From positions 1-61,181 of the forward strand of contig JACQUC010000078.1 in the NCBI GenBank assembly GCA_016210495.1: 61,181 nt of DNA, written 5' to 3'. Both the position numbers and the translations under genes were made by a program. Under the pieces are notes generated by a model. That model saw only the letters and a list, made by a program, of their open reading frames with translations. It had not been told where the DNA came from and did not search any database. This DNA comes from Chloroflexota bacterium (GTDB lineage Bacteria; Chloroflexota; FW602-bin22; JACPRP01). Below, piece by piece: positions 8,367 to 16,516 of this stretch (position 1 is its first letter; every line of letters begins with the position of its first letter).

Positions 8367-9484
8367 GGTCCCGCCGCCTCCTGGTAAACGGCCAGCGTCT
8401 GTCGGGCGGTCTCTCGCCACGAAAAGGCCTTTGCCCTCTCGAGGCCCCTGGCGATAAGCATCTCGCGCAGCTCGGCGTCCTCCAGAAGCCGTTGCATCGC
8501 CTGCGCCAGCGCCGCGACGTCGTGCGGCTCGAACAGCAGCGCCGCGTCCCCTACCACCTCAGGCAGCGATGAGGCGTTCGAGCAGATCACGGGCAGCCCC
8601 GAGGCCATAGCCTCCAATGGAGGCAGGCCAAAACCCTCGTACAGCGAAGGGAAGATGAAAGCCTCGGCCAGATTGTACAGGTAAGGCCAGTCCTCTTCGG
8701 TCGCGCCGGACAGAAACACGATCCTGTCCCTTGCCGGCGAGCCCTCTGCCGCCAGTCGTGCCTGCGGATAGCGCACGTCCTCTTTGCCGGCGATCACCAG
8801 CCGCGCCGACAAAGCCCTCGGGAGCGCTCCGAACGCCTCTACGAGGCGCACCAGGTTCTTGTGCGGCTTGTTTATGCCGGTGTAAAGAACGTACCTTTCC
8901 GGCAGGCCGTAGCGCTGCCGCACTTCCTCCAGGCCGCGCCTGTCCCGAGGCCCGAAACGGGGATCGGCCGCGTAGTGCGTCACCGCCACCTTCTCCGGTT
9001 TCACGCCAAAAACCCTTACCAGGTCGAGCTTCGAGTTCTCGGATGGCACAATAACCCTATCTGCGCTGGCCAGAGCCAGGCGCGTGGTGGCGTGAAAGGC
9101 CACGCGTGCGAGCCGAGACGGCAGATACTGGGGGTGCAGGTCCGAGATGACGTCGTGGATCGTTACGACCGAGGCCCGGGGTACCAGGTAAGGCTTCACG
9201 TAGTAAGGCGCGTGGTAAACCTCAATCCCCTCCCTCCAAAGACGCACCGGCAAGCGGATTTGCTCTGAGGCCGAGAAGGTCGCCACGTCCACGCTGCGCA
9301 ACTCTAACATTTCCGCCCGTCCCAGGTTCCCGATCTCATAACGGGTGTTGGGCAGCCGAGGGTTATGGTAGACGACGATCTTTTCGTCGACGAGCTCGGC
9401 GAGGCTCGCGGCCAGGTTATACGTGTACCGGGCGATGCCAGGGAAGTGGTCCTGTATGTATCTACCGTCGATGGCGATGCGCAA
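8363..9484 (-). CDS. Glycosyltransferase family 4 (mannosyltransferase-like)
   Basis: A GT-B transferase of 373 aa. The N-terminus [20 protein letters not shown] and the central [39 protein letters not shown] are typical of GT4 enzymes building O-antigen or exopolysaccharide chains. It starts at TTG 9484, 10 nt after the uracil-DNA glycosylase stop, with AGGCGG in the junction. It is followed by the second GT4 with a 4-bp overlap. Donor and acceptor cannot be inferred. Placement behind DNA-repair and ribosomal genes looks like simple read-through clustering. Confidence 0.88.
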   Translation of the reverse strand: MRIAIDGRYIQDHFPGIARYTYNLAASLAELVDEKIVVYHNPRLPNTRYEIGNLGRAEMLELRSVDVATFSASEQIRLPVRLWREGIEVYHAPYYVKPYLVPRASVVTIHDVISDLHPQYLPSRLARVAFHATTRLALASADRVIVPSENSKLDLVRVFGVKPEKVAVTHYAADPRFGPRDRRGLEEVRQRYGLPERYVLYTGINKPHKNLVRLVEAFGALPRALSARLVIAGKEDVRYPQARLAAEGSPARDRIVFLSGATEEDWPYLYNLAEAFIFPSLYEGFGLPPLEAMASGLPVICSNASSLPEVVGDAALLFEPHDVAALAQAMQRLLEDAELREMLIARGLERAKAFSWRETARQTLAVYQEAAGP

Positions 9485-9494
9485 ACCTTACCGC

Positions 9495-10097
9495 CTAGAA
9501 CAGGTTCAACTGCCTGGCTTCTTTCTGCTTCTCAGCCTCGGGGACCTTCGCCGCTTCCGCCAGCAGCTTGGGGATCTTGAGCATATCGGCTTCGACGATC
9601 CGTCGCAGCGACGGCTGGTGTAGGGCAGCGGCCGGGTGATACATGGGGAAGCAGATGACGCCGCCGCATTTCCGGGCCTGGCCGTGAGTGCGGCTGATCG
9701 ATTCGCCGGGGAAGAACTTCGCCATCGAGTAGCGGCCAAGGGTGACGATCATTTTCGGTTTGAGTAGCTCGATCTGTCGATCCAGATACGGCGCGCAGGC
9801 CTCGATCTCGTTAGGCAAGGGATCGCGATTATTTGGGGGCCGGCACTTGATCACGTTGCCGATGTAGACATGTGTTCGCACGAGGCCAATGGATGCCAGC
9901 AGTTCCTCGAGAAACTGCCCGGCGGGTCCGACAAAAGGCCTGCCCTGTTGGTTTTCGTGCCATCCCGGCGCCTCTCCGATGAAAAGGATGTCAACCTGCT
10001 CGGGTCCTTCGCCGGGCACCGCCTTCACCCGCGTGTTGCCCAGCGAGCATCTCTTACATTGCCCGATTTCCTTGTACAGCTCGGCCAACTCTGACAC
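9495..10097 (-). CDS. Uracil-DNA glycosylase, family 4 (Fe-S)
   Basis: A base-excision repair enzyme of about 200 aa that removes uracil from DNA. Family-4 marks are seen: GEAPGWHENQQGRPFVGPAG (active-site loop), an N-terminal CKRC pair plus a later CRPPNNRDPLPNEIEAC segment that supply the four 4Fe-4S cysteines, and the MYHPAAALH DNA-intercalation/His motif. GTG at 10097 (MSELAELYKEIGQ) is the likely start, because GAGGAGG ends 5 nt upstream inside the longer reading frame from 10115. Confidence 0.92.
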   Translation of the reverse strand: MSELAELYKEIGQCKRCSLGNTRVKAVPGEGPEQVDILFIGEAPGWHENQQGRPFVGPAGQFLEELLASIGLVRTHVYIGNVIKCRPPNNRDPLPNEIEACAPYLDRQIELLKPKMIVTLGRYSMAKFFPGESISRTHGQARKCGGVICFPMYHPAAALHQPSLRRIVEADMLKIPKLLAEAAKVPEAEKQKEARQLNLF

Positions 10098-10169
10098 GCC
10101 ACCCTCCTCGTCCACGTTCTTCGCAGCCGATTTTAGCGCAACCAGCGTGTCTTGTCCACAGCCTTTCTT

Positions 10170-10721
10170 TCACAACCCCAGATCGTCTGAGATGCCCTGC
10201 ATCGCTTCCAGCCCGATGGCCAGGAACTGCGGCAGCTCGATGCCCAGCTCAGCGCACCTCGCGATCACCTCGCGGTTGGCGCCTCGGGCAAATGCCTTCT
10301 CCCCAAAACGCTTTAGCAGGGAGTCGACAGTGACGGCCGCCAGCTTCTTCTCGGGCCGAACCAGAGCGGCGGCGATGATTAGGCCCGTCATCGCCTCGCC
10401 AGGGTGCAGCGCCTTGTCCAGGGTGCTGATGCGTGGCTCGCCGTGGGCTTCGTTGTGTACGCGTACCGCCTGGACGATCTCCGGGCCCAATCCGAGGTCG
10501 GCCAGCCTTCGGCTGCCCACCAACGAGTGCCGCAAAGGATCGTCGATCGTCTCCTCGTAGTCGATGTCGTGCAGTAGCCCGGCCAGACCCCAGGTCTCCT
10601 CATCCTCGCCGAGATATCTCGCCAGGGCGCGCATGACCGCCTCGCTGGCCAGCATATGCTTCACCAGGTTCTGGTTGCCGACGCTTTCCTGTACCAAGCT
10701 CAGAGCTTCATCTCGTCGCAC
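10170..10721 (-). CDS. HD-domain (HDIG) hydrolase-like protein
   Basis: A 183-aa HD superfamily protein. LLHDIDYE (about residues 48-55) is the central HD metal motif, with a downstream VHNEAH histidine and the upstream helix of the fold. Such proteins are phosphohydrolases on nucleotides or unknown substrates. No nucleic-acid-binding or GGDEF partner domain is present. The start is GTG with GGGGGAAG upstream. It lies 34 bp downstream of the foldase gene and is probably cotranscribed. Its substrate cannot be inferred. Confidence 0.85.
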   Translation of the reverse strand: MRRDEALSLVQESVGNQNLVKHMLASEAVMRALARYLGEDEETWGLAGLLHDIDYEETIDDPLRHSLVGSRRLADLGLGPEIVQAVRVHNEAHGEPRISTLDKALHPGEAMTGLIIAAALVRPEKKLAAVTVDSLLKRFGEKAFARGANREVIARCAELGIELPQFLAIGLEAMQGISDDLGL

Positions 10722-10755
10722 AACTCTTCCCCCTCTACCCTATTCCCCTTTCTCC

Positions 10756-11979
10756 CTACTTCCCCTGCCGCGAGGCCCGCTTCTCCGCGTCTTTTCGCTT
10801 CTGCGCCGCGTAGTTGTTTGCCCATTTGAGACGCTCGGGCGTGTCCAACCTCTCGATCTTCTGCGCTTCAGTGGCCTGCTGGTCCTGTAGCCATTGCGGC
10901 AGGGCGGCGGCTCTGGCCTGGGCAAGCTGTACTTCTGAAAGCTGGCGGTTGGCGTCGCGCTCCTCGACTTTGATTACGTGATAGCCAAACGTCGTCTGAA
11001 CCGGGTCGCTGATCTCGCCCGGATTCATTATGAATGCGGCTTCCTCAAACTCCGGCGTCATAACCCCGCGGGCGAACCAGTCCAGATCGCCGTCCTTGTC
11101 CTTCGATCCCGGATCCTTGGACCTCTCTCGCGCCAGTGCGCCGAAATCCTGGCCCTGATTCAGCATTTCCCGCACGTCCTTTGCCTCTTGCTCGGTATCC
11201 ACGAGAATGTGCCTGGCATGCACCTGCTCTGCTGTCGTCTGCACCTCGTCGCCCATCGCCTTCGACAGCTTGTCTTTCAGGAGCTTTGGCTCGAGTGCAA
11301 GACGATGGTACTCGCTCTCGGTAAAAAGCCCGGTGCGCTCCAGCGCTTGCCTGAGCTCTCCGCGTACCTCGTCCAGTGTCTTGGTCTTCGTCGGAGGATC
11401 GGACGGAGCGGCCGTCTGGTCAGCCGGCGCTTCCGTTGATGTCATCGGGTTGGTCGCCGAAACGGGCGTGAACTGCTGCACCAGGGCCTGGTCGATCTCC
11501 TGCGCGGAAACCTTGATCCCGCGCCGCTCAGCCTCCTGCCTGATCAGCTCGCCTTCGATCATGTCGTCCAGCACCTGGCCGTCTAGCATTTGCCTCTGAA
11601 ATCGCATCTGCTGCAACTGTTGCTCGATAAACTGGCGTGTGCTTTGCTGGCTGGCGTCTTCGCCGCCGGCCTGATACGTGGCCAGCAGATCCTGGTATCG
11701 CTGAATCTGTCCGTCGTAGCTGTACTGGGCCGAGCCCAGGACCTTGGCGAAGTTCCCGACCGAGATGGGCCTGCCGTCAACTCTTGCAATAGCCTCGTCG
11801 GGCTTGGCCAGCATCTCCCGCCAGATGCCCACGCCTATCACAAGCACGACGACCGCGATAACGACGGCCACGCAGGCGATTGCGATGCGGTTAAGCCTTC
11901 GCTCCCGCTGGTAGCGCGACAACTGTTTCTTGGTCATCGGCCGCGGCGGCGCGACGACTCTCTTCGCATTCCTCTTCAA
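10756..11979 (-). CDS. Membrane-anchored parvulin-type peptidylprolyl isomerase (PrsA/SurA-like)
   Basis: An extracytoplasmic foldase of about 407 aa. A short basic cytosolic segment precedes one transmembrane helix (IAIACVAVVIAVVVLVIGVG, about residues 36-55). A SurA-N-like helical region, a Ser/Thr/Pro-rich insert, and a PPIC rotamase domain (HARHILVDTEQEA to TTFGYHVIKVEER, about 255-345) follow. The TTG at 11979 is preferred: GAGGAG sits 6 nt upstream, whereas the ATG at 12003 has no SD. Probably it assists folding of exported proteins, such as those with the large surface domains encoded nearby. Confidence 0.88.
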   Translation of the reverse strand: MKRNAKRVVAPPRPMTKKQLSRYQRERRLNRIAIACVAVVIAVVVLVIGVGIWREMLAKPDEAIARVDGRPISVGNFAKVLGSAQYSYDGQIQRYQDLLATYQAGGEDASQQSTRQFIEQQLQQMRFQRQMLDGQVLDDMIEGELIRQEAERRGIKVSAQEIDQALVQQFTPVSATNPMTSTEAPADQTAAPSDPPTKTKTLDEVRGELRQALERTGLFTESEYHRLALEPKLLKDKLSKAMGDEVQTTAEQVHARHILVDTEQEAKDVREMLNQGQDFGALARERSKDPGSKDKDGDLDWFARGVMTPEFEEAAFIMNPGEISDPVQTTFGYHVIKVEERDANRQLSEVQLAQARAAALPQWLQDQQATEAQKIERLDTPERLKWANNYAAQKRKDAEKRASRQGK

Positions 11980-12055
11980 AACCGGCTCCTCATCCAGACA
12001 CACTTAAGGGCATAGCGGTAACTCTATGCCCTCGGGTCGTCCTATGTCAAAGGTG

Positions 12056-12424
12056 TTACGCCTTGCCGGCTGCTGTACCGCCCAACACTCGGACGTGCTC
12101 GGCCGTGTACGGCAGCAGAGCCAGATGCCTGGCTCGCTTGAGTGCTACGGTCAGTGCCCGCTGGTGCTTCGCGCATGTCCCGGTCTTGCGCCGGGGCTCG
12201 ATCTTGCCTCGGTCCGAGACGAACCGGCGCAGGCGAAGCACATCCTTGTAGTTGATGTTATCCATCTTGTCGACGCAGAAGGCGCAGACCTTACGCCGTG
12301 GAGTGTACTTGCCCTTGACGTATTCTTTCCTGCCCGTCCTTCTCCTGACCGGCCTATCACCAGATGTAGCACTGCCCGTGCTTGCAGTACCGGTAGTTGC
12401 TGTGCTCGGAGTATCGTCTGCCAA
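12056..12424 (-). CDS. rpsR: 30S ribosomal protein S18
   Basis: Small-subunit protein S18. The conserved core runs from [18 protein letters not shown] to [21 protein letters not shown]. Cysteines in CAFC and TGTCAKH suggest a zinc-binding (C+) form. A Thr/Ser/Ala-rich N-terminal extension of about 25 residues precedes the core. TTG at 12424 is chosen since AGGAGG is 5 nt upstream; the GTG at 12430 overlaps the SD. It follows ssb closely in the classic rpsF-ssb-rpsR order. Confidence 0.95.
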   Translation of the reverse strand: MADDTPSTATTGTASTGSATSGDRPVRRRTGRKEYVKGKYTPRRKVCAFCVDKMDNINYKDVLRLRRFVSDRGKIEPRRKTGTCAKHQRALTVALKRARHLALLPYTAEHVRVLGGTAAGKA

Positions 12425-12433
12425 TGGCACCTC

Positions 12434-12838
12434 CTAGAATGGTATTTCCTCGGGCTCGATGTCGTCGGGGGAGATCTCTTCCTCGGAGGCCGCGGTGGCC
12501 CTTGGTCGGCTATCCAGCATTATCATGGTCTGTGCCACGACTTCGGTGCGATAGCGCTTCTGGCCATCCTGCCCTTCCCAGGACCGGGTTTGCAGGCGTC
12601 CCTCTATATAAACACGGCTGCCCTTCGTAATGTATCGGTTTGCGGTCTCGGCAAGCTTGTTCCATGTAACCACGTTGAACCACTCTGTCTCCTCGCGCTG
12701 CTCACCTTCTGGTGTCGTCCATCGCCGGCCCGCCGCCACGCTGAACGACGTTACGGCAGTACCGTTCTGGGTGTAGCGCATCTCGGGATCTCGTCCCACG
12801 TTGCCGATGATCATCACCTTGTTCAACGAAGCTGACAC
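12434..12838 (-). CDS. ssb: Single-stranded DNA-binding protein
   Basis: A 134-aa SSB. The OB-fold starts MSASLNKVMIIGNVGRDPE and includes EWFNVVTWNKLAE and the GSRVYIEGRLQTR strand. An acidic tail ends EPEEIPF, the partner-binding SSB-Ct peptide. GTG at 12838 follows AAGGAGA by 6 nt. It binds ssDNA in replication and repair. It lies between rpsF and rpsR and is probably cotranscribed. Confidence 0.96.
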   Translation of the reverse strand: MSASLNKVMIIGNVGRDPEMRYTQNGTAVTSFSVAAGRRWTTPEGEQREETEWFNVVTWNKLAETANRYITKGSRVYIEGRLQTRSWEGQDGQKRYRTEVVAQTMIMLDSRPRATAASEEEISPDDIEPEEIPF

Positions 12839-12912
12839 TACCAATCTCCTTTCTCGTATTCCACGCCAATCACTCGCAATCTCTCTACAACGGGCAACGG
12901 ATGTATGGTTCG

Positions 12913-13200
12913 CTACTCTCCGACCTTTGTGAACAGGTAACGGATGATGTCTTCCGTCAGCTTCAAGCCTCGCTCGAGCTCTGCCGTCGCGGCGGGAGAC
13001 ATCTTGAACCTGACCTCGACGTAGTGGCCTTCGCGGGCATCGCCTATTGCATAGGCAAGCCGCTTCCTTCCCCAGGGCTTCACCTCGGCCACCTCGCCGC
13101 CGTTGTTGGCGATTAGCTGAGATACCCGCTGGGTGAGGGCCTCGACCTCCTCATCGCTGAGACTTGGCTTGGCAATGAACACCAGTTCGTAGTCTCGCAA
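12913..13200 (-). CDS. rpsF: 30S ribosomal protein S6
   Basis: A 95-aa S6 with LRDYELVFIAKPSLSDEEV at the start and KPWGRKRLAYAIGDAREGHY in the middle. TTG at 13200 is the start: AAAGGAGGTG lies 5 nt upstream and the length then matches the family exactly. The longer frame to 13293 has no S6 homology. It leads the rpsF-ssb-rpsR cluster, whose S6:S18 pair assembles together on 16S rRNA. Confidence 0.95.
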   Translation of the reverse strand: MRDYELVFIAKPSLSDEEVEALTQRVSQLIANNGGEVAEVKPWGRKRLAYAIGDAREGHYVEVRFKMSPAATAELERGLKLTEDIIRYLFTKVGE

Positions 13201-13365
13201 CGCACACCTCCTTTCTTCGGGCTTGCCCCAAAACGCATCCCGGCCTGGTGTGCAGGAGCCAGAACTGTCTGAAGCAGAAAGGCCAGCCGGCAAGTCAAGT
13301 GAGAACCCTTGCCGCGCTTACCGAGCGAAATTATAGCACCTGGCAGTGGGTGGCGCAAGCCAAAG

Positions 13366-14502
13366 CTAAACGGCGAAGCGGAAGTGGACGATATCGCCGT
13401 CCCGGACCTCGTATTCGCGCCCCTCGATTCTGACCACACCCCGTTCACGCGCGGCGGCGAACGAGCCTACCCTGTCCAGGTCCTCGTAAGCCACTACCTC
13501 GGCGCGGATAAAGCCACGCTCCATATCGCTGTGCACCTTACCTGCTGCCTCCGGCGCCTTTGTGCCGCGGACCACGGTCCACGCCCTCACCTCCTTCTCG
13601 CCGGTCGTGGTGAAGAAGGTTACCAGGTGCAGTAGCTGGTAGCTGGCGCGGATCAGCCTGGCGAGGCCGGATTCGGCGACGCCGAGTGTCGCGAGATAGG
13701 CCCTGGCTTCCTCGTCAGGCAGGTCGGCCAGCTCCGCCTCGAGTTTGGCCGATACCGCAACCATCGCCGCTCCCTCGTCCTTGGCCTTACGCTTGATCTC
13801 CGCCACAGGGCCGCTGGCCTCTTTGCAGTCGACGATCTCGAGCGCCTCCGCCAGATTGGTTTCGCCCACGTTGGCCGCGTAAAGAACCGGCTTCGACGTG
13901 AGCAGGTTGGCCGGAAAGCTTCGATCCCGCACCAACTCGGCGAGGCCGGGCTCGATAGGGAACGTGCGCGCCGCCTTGCCTTCGTTAAGGTGCTCGCGCA
14001 GCTCGGCCAGCGTCTCCAGCGCTTTGACATAGCGCCTATCGCCCGACTTAGCCGCCTGTCGCACCGACTCGATGCGCCGATCCACTAGGCTTAGATCGGC
14101 GAGGTCTAGCTCGGCGTTCAGTACGTCGCTGTCTCGAACCGGGTCGATCTCTCCGTAGACGTGGGGGATATCCTGGTCTTCGAAGCAGCGCAGCACCATT
14201 ACGATGGCGTCCACATTTCGCACGTGACCCAGGAACTGGTTCCCCAACCCCTCGCCGTGGCTGGAGCCCTTCACCAATCCAGCGATGTCGACGAACTCTA
14301 TCGTGGTTGGGATGACGCGCTCCGGTTTCACGATCTGCCCTATGCGTAACACGCGATCATCCGGCACAGGCACGGTGCCCACGTTGGGCTCGATCGTTGT
14401 GAACGGATAGTTGGCCACGTGCGCCTGGGCCCTCGCCAGGGCGTTGAAGAGCGTCGATTTGCCGGCGTTGGGCAAGCCCACCAGACCCAGCGATAGGGAC
14501 AT
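13366..14502 (-). CDS. ychF: Redox-regulated ATPase YchF (Obg-family)
   Basis: A 378-aa P-loop protein of the OLA1/YchF group, which binds ATP and associates with ribosomes. The N-terminal GLVGLPNAGKSTLFNAL is the Walker A. DIAGLVKGSSHGEGLGNQF is the G3/switch II region. A helical insert and a C-terminal TGS-like domain (LLHLVTFFTTTGEKEVRAW to DGDIVHFRF) complete it. ATG at 14502 with GGAGGAGC directly upstream is the start; the frame beyond is not conserved. Confidence 0.95.
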   Translation of the reverse strand: MSLSLGLVGLPNAGKSTLFNALARAQAHVANYPFTTIEPNVGTVPVPDDRVLRIGQIVKPERVIPTTIEFVDIAGLVKGSSHGEGLGNQFLGHVRNVDAIVMVLRCFEDQDIPHVYGEIDPVRDSDVLNAELDLADLSLVDRRIESVRQAAKSGDRRYVKALETLAELREHLNEGKAARTFPIEPGLAELVRDRSFPANLLTSKPVLYAANVGETNLAEALEIVDCKEASGPVAEIKRKAKDEGAAMVAVSAKLEAELADLPDEEARAYLATLGVAESGLARLIRASYQLLHLVTFFTTTGEKEVRAWTVVRGTKAPEAAGKVHSDMERGFIRAEVVAYEDLDRVGSFAAARERGVVRIEGREYEVRDGDIVHFRFAV

Positions 14503-14540
14503 GCTCCTCCACTCCAATCTTTCCGGACGACCATACATAA

Positions 14541-14569
14541 TGTAGGGGCGGACGGCTGTCCGCCCTGGG
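14541..14569. repeat. GTAGGGGC-type hairpin repeat
   Basis: TGTAGGGGCGGACGGC followed by TGTCCGCCCTGGG: the arms GGGCGGACGGC and GTCCGCCC pair. Same family as copies at 24705, 24768, 28284, 28318, 31657 and 35661. Confidence 0.7.
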
Positions 14570-14714
14570 TCACCTCACCACCAAAATTATACCACAACGC
14601 AATTTCGTGGCACGGCGATTGCAACATAGGGCCAGAGAGGTCTAGCTGAAGTGGTTCAGAGCACAGCAAACCTGTCCATCGGCGAAATTTGGCTCCCACG
14701 GGAGTCGATCAACT

Positions 14715-14750
14715 GGAGACGAATGCGAGGTGCATCGCACGGTCGTCTCC
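14715..14750 (+). terminator. Extended hairpin followed by T-rich tract
   Basis: Outer arms GGAGACGA (14715-14722) and TCGTCTCC (14743-14750) and inner arms TGCGA/TCGCA around a GGTGCA loop form an almost continuous 13-bp stem. It is followed by TGTGTTTGTC. This would suit a terminator or a structured leader ahead of the BON gene. The T-tract is imperfect. Confidence 0.4.
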
Positions 14751-14832
14751 TGTGTTTGTCTGGTGAATGGCGCTGCCGTGAGTCCGAACCGACAATCAAA
14801 TGGTGACTAGTCCTCAGGAGGTGCGTAAAGAG

Positions 14833-15588
14833 ATGTTCAATCCGTACGCTTACAGTCCATCGTATAGCTCGGCCCAGACCTGTCCGCAATGCGGGTTCGC
14901 GCCCGGCTACGCCCCTGGCTTCTCCGGCACCTGGGGGGGCACGATGCCTGGCTACGCGCCAGGTTTTGCGCCAGGTTTTGCGCCAGGCTTTGCGCCAGGC
15001 TTTGCGCCTGGCTTTGCGCCAGGCTTTGCGCCTGGCTTCGCACCCGGCTACGCGCCCGGCTTCTTCAACACCTGGGGTGGTACAATGCCCGGCTATCCCG
15101 GCATGATGCCCGGATACGGTCAGTTCCCACCGTTCTACGGACCGGGCTCGTTCCAAGGCGCGATGCCACCGTCCTACGGCTTTGGGTACGGAATGCCCTA
15201 TTTCGGCCACGGGATGCCGTGGTCGGGAACGTATCCTACCAGCATGCCGTCGTACGGGCCCTCGCAGATGCCGTCCTATGGCCCGTCGTTCTACGGACGT
15301 GGCTGGGAAACCTGGCCTTCCGACGAGCAGATTCGTGACATGATCTTCGACTCCGTCGACGCCGATCCCGTCGTGCCGTACGAGTCAGACATCAACATCG
15401 ACGTGACCGGCGGTGTCGTGACCCTGTCTGGTACCGTTCCCAGCAAGCGGATCAAGCACGCCGTCGGGGATGATGCCTGGTGGGTACCCGGTGTGTGGGA
15501 TGTGAACAACAACATCCACATCCTGTCGCGCCGGAAGGTGAAGGAAGAAGGGGCGCCTACTTCCGCGCCGACAAGCAAACGCAAGTAA
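14833..15588 (+). CDS. BON-domain protein with Ala-Pro-Gly-Phe tandem-repeat head
   Basis: A protein of about 251 aa. The N-terminal part is Gly/Pro/Tyr/Phe/Met-rich, with a CPQC pair near residue 18 and nine tandem four-residue units (APGF, one APGY), then looser MPGYG/MPSYG motifs. The C-terminal part (about 160-235) is a BON domain (DEQIRDMIFDSVDADP, INIDVTGGVVTLSGTVPS, VWDVNNNIHI). BON domains bind phospholipid or anchor envelope proteins. There is no signal peptide or membrane helix. The ATG at 14833 is preceded by AGGAGGTG about 10 nt away. A longer start at 14800 is possible. Similar repeat-headed BON proteins may be stress- or surface-related; that is inference. Confidence 0.75.
   Translation: MFNPYAYSPSYSSAQTCPQCGFAPGYAPGFSGTWGGTMPGYAPGFAPGFAPGFAPGFAPGFAPGFAPGFAPGYAPGFFNTWGGTMPGYPGMMPGYGQFPPFYGPGSFQGAMPPSYGFGYGMPYFGHGMPWSGTYPTSMPSYGPSQMPSYGPSFYGRGWETWPSDEQIRDMIFDSVDADPVVPYESDINIDVTGGVVTLSGTVPSKRIKHAVGDDAWWVPGVWDVNNNIHILSRRKVKEEGAPTSAPTSKRK
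14956..15063 (+). repeat. Nine 12-bp tandem repeats (GCGCCAGGCTTT unit)
   Basis: Nine back-to-back in-frame 12-bp units encode Ala-Pro-Gly-Phe (Tyr in unit 8). The first units are near-identical (GCGCCAGGTTTT, GCGCCAGGCTTT) and the later ones vary at third positions. This indicates recent expansion at one end and likely copy-number variation. Confidence 0.9.
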
Positions 15589-15603
15589 GTGCCATAGCAC
15601 AGT

Positions 15604-15631
15604 GTGGGGCCTTGATTAATCAAGGCCCCAC
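15604..15631. repeat. 28-bp perfect palindrome
   Basis: The left half GTGGGGCCTTGATT is followed without a spacer by its exact reverse complement AATCAAGGCCCCAC. It lies 16 bp after the BON stop codon and 26 bp before the next start. It may be a terminator (a strong hairpin, but no T-run) or an operator for the small downstream gene. Confidence 0.8.
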
Positions 15632-15656
15632 GGAACCCTTCCAGGAGCCCCGGCTT

Positions 15657-15884
15657 ATGGCGAAGCTGTACAAGAAGATGGACCTTCAGGTCGTGCTTGA
15701 GCAATCCAAAGCGACGAAATGGGAGGATCTCTTGCGCTACCTGCGCGCGCACGCAGCCGAACGTGCTAAATTGGGCCGTACGGAAATGGCGCAGATGGCC
15801 ACCGATCTGGACAAGCTCGATCGAACAGGAACTCCGTTCACCAAGGACGTCGACCGTCTCTGGGAAATCGTTGGCGGCGCCTAG
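15657..15884 (+). CDS. Small hypothetical protein
   Basis: A predicted 75-aa helical, charged protein beginning MAKLYKKMDLQVVLEQ. I do not recognise a family. ATG at 15657 follows CCAGGAG. It has no membrane segment, and its regular helical pattern with KATKWEDLLRYLRAH suggests a real product. The TAG stop (15882-15884) is contributed by the CTAG end of the MITE-like element at 15881-16007, so the original C-terminus may have been cut short by insertion. Confidence 0.55.
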   Translation: MAKLYKKMDLQVVLEQSKATKWEDLLRYLRAHAAERAKLGRTEMAQMATDLDKLDRTGTPFTKDVDRLWEIVGGA

Positions 15885-16007
15885 TGCATTATCAGGCAAC
15901 ACTGGCGGCGGCGTCCCGAAGGGGTCCTTCCGCAGGCGGACGTGGTTGCCCTTTCGCTGCCAGGCCAACGAAGTCATTTCCGACGATCTTTCCTGCGAGC
16001 GCACTAG
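15881..16007. mobile_element. MITE-like element, copy 1 (127 bp)
   Basis: Ends CTAGTGC and GCACTAG form a 7-bp terminal inverted repeat. The interior has TCAGGCAAC, GGGGTCCTTCCGCAGGCGG, ACGTGGTTGCC, and CATTTCCGACGAT, all shared with the copy at 20550-20703. No coding capacity. Both flanking convergent genes terminate in its ends. Confidence 0.7.
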
Positions 16008-16306
16008 CGCGCCGTGCGCCTGAGCATCTCACGGCCCTGTCGCCAGCCTTCCTCAACCGCTTCCTTTACGTAGTCCCAAGCCCATCTCTCCTCCGCCGAC
16101 AGAGGCCGGTACCAGTGCCACGACAGATCGGTTTGCACCTGCTCCCAACTGCAACCCTGAAACTCCGGCCGCTGAGCAGCTTCCCAACCGAAGCGGTAGG
16201 CATCTCCGATCTCCTGCCAATCCAGTCCAATGTATCCGAATCTTGTTTCCCAATCGCGCCGTAGCTCGGGTTCCATCTCTTTCCAATTCTTCATGCCGAC
16301 CACCAC
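16004..16306 (-). CDS. Small Trp-rich hypothetical protein
   Basis: A predicted protein of about 100 aa rich in Trp and acidic/aromatic residues (KNWKEMEPELRRDWETRFG, YRFGWEAAQRPEFQGCSW, SWHWYRPLSAEERWAW). The pattern of DWETRFG followed by YRFGWE resembles a short conserved region seen in bacterial stress-type proteins, but I cannot name a function. GTG at 16306 lies 6 nt after GGAGGTG; ATG at 16294 is an alternative. The stop TAG (16004-16006) lies within the right end of the MITE-like element, so the C-terminus may be altered. Confidence 0.6.
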   Translation of the reverse strand: MVVGMKNWKEMEPELRRDWETRFGYIGLDWQEIGDAYRFGWEAAQRPEFQGCSWEQVQTDLSWHWYRPLSAEERWAWDYVKEAVEEGWRQGREMLRRTAR

Positions 16307-16516
16307 GCAAATCACCTCCCGGTAAGGACGTGCCCAAAGCAGGCCCGCGACAATGTTAGGTCTGTGTTTTTCTGCAAGACCCGTGCCGCGGCAAAAAAAG
16401 AAGAGGCCCCTTTTCTGAACGGCGCGCTTCGTATATACTAGGGCGTGCTATTCGATCCGCTGGGTCGAGGGCCTATCACTCGAGTCATTCGACCTCTGCG
16501 CTCGCAAAGCGTTGTG

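Larger units (their letters stand above)
14503..14832. other. Divergent intergenic region with two hairpins
   Basis: Between ychF and the BON gene. It contains a GTAGGGGC-type repeat (14541-14569) and a long hairpin (14715-14750). A stretch near 14640-14675 vaguely resembles a tRNA D-arm, but no complete tRNA can be folded. The promoters of both flanking genes must lie here; none is clear. Confidence 0.5.

Noticed and set aside
14630..14715. tRNA-like string near AGCTGAAGTGGTTCAGAGCAC
   Set aside because: The D-arm-like part is not accompanied by a foldable anticodon arm or TTCGA-type T-arm or acceptor stem.
14656..15210. 185-codon frame on the minus strand over the BON gene
   Set aside because: It is the antisense shadow of the APGF repeat; its Arg/Lys/Trp repeats mirror the 12-bp unit and it has no SD.
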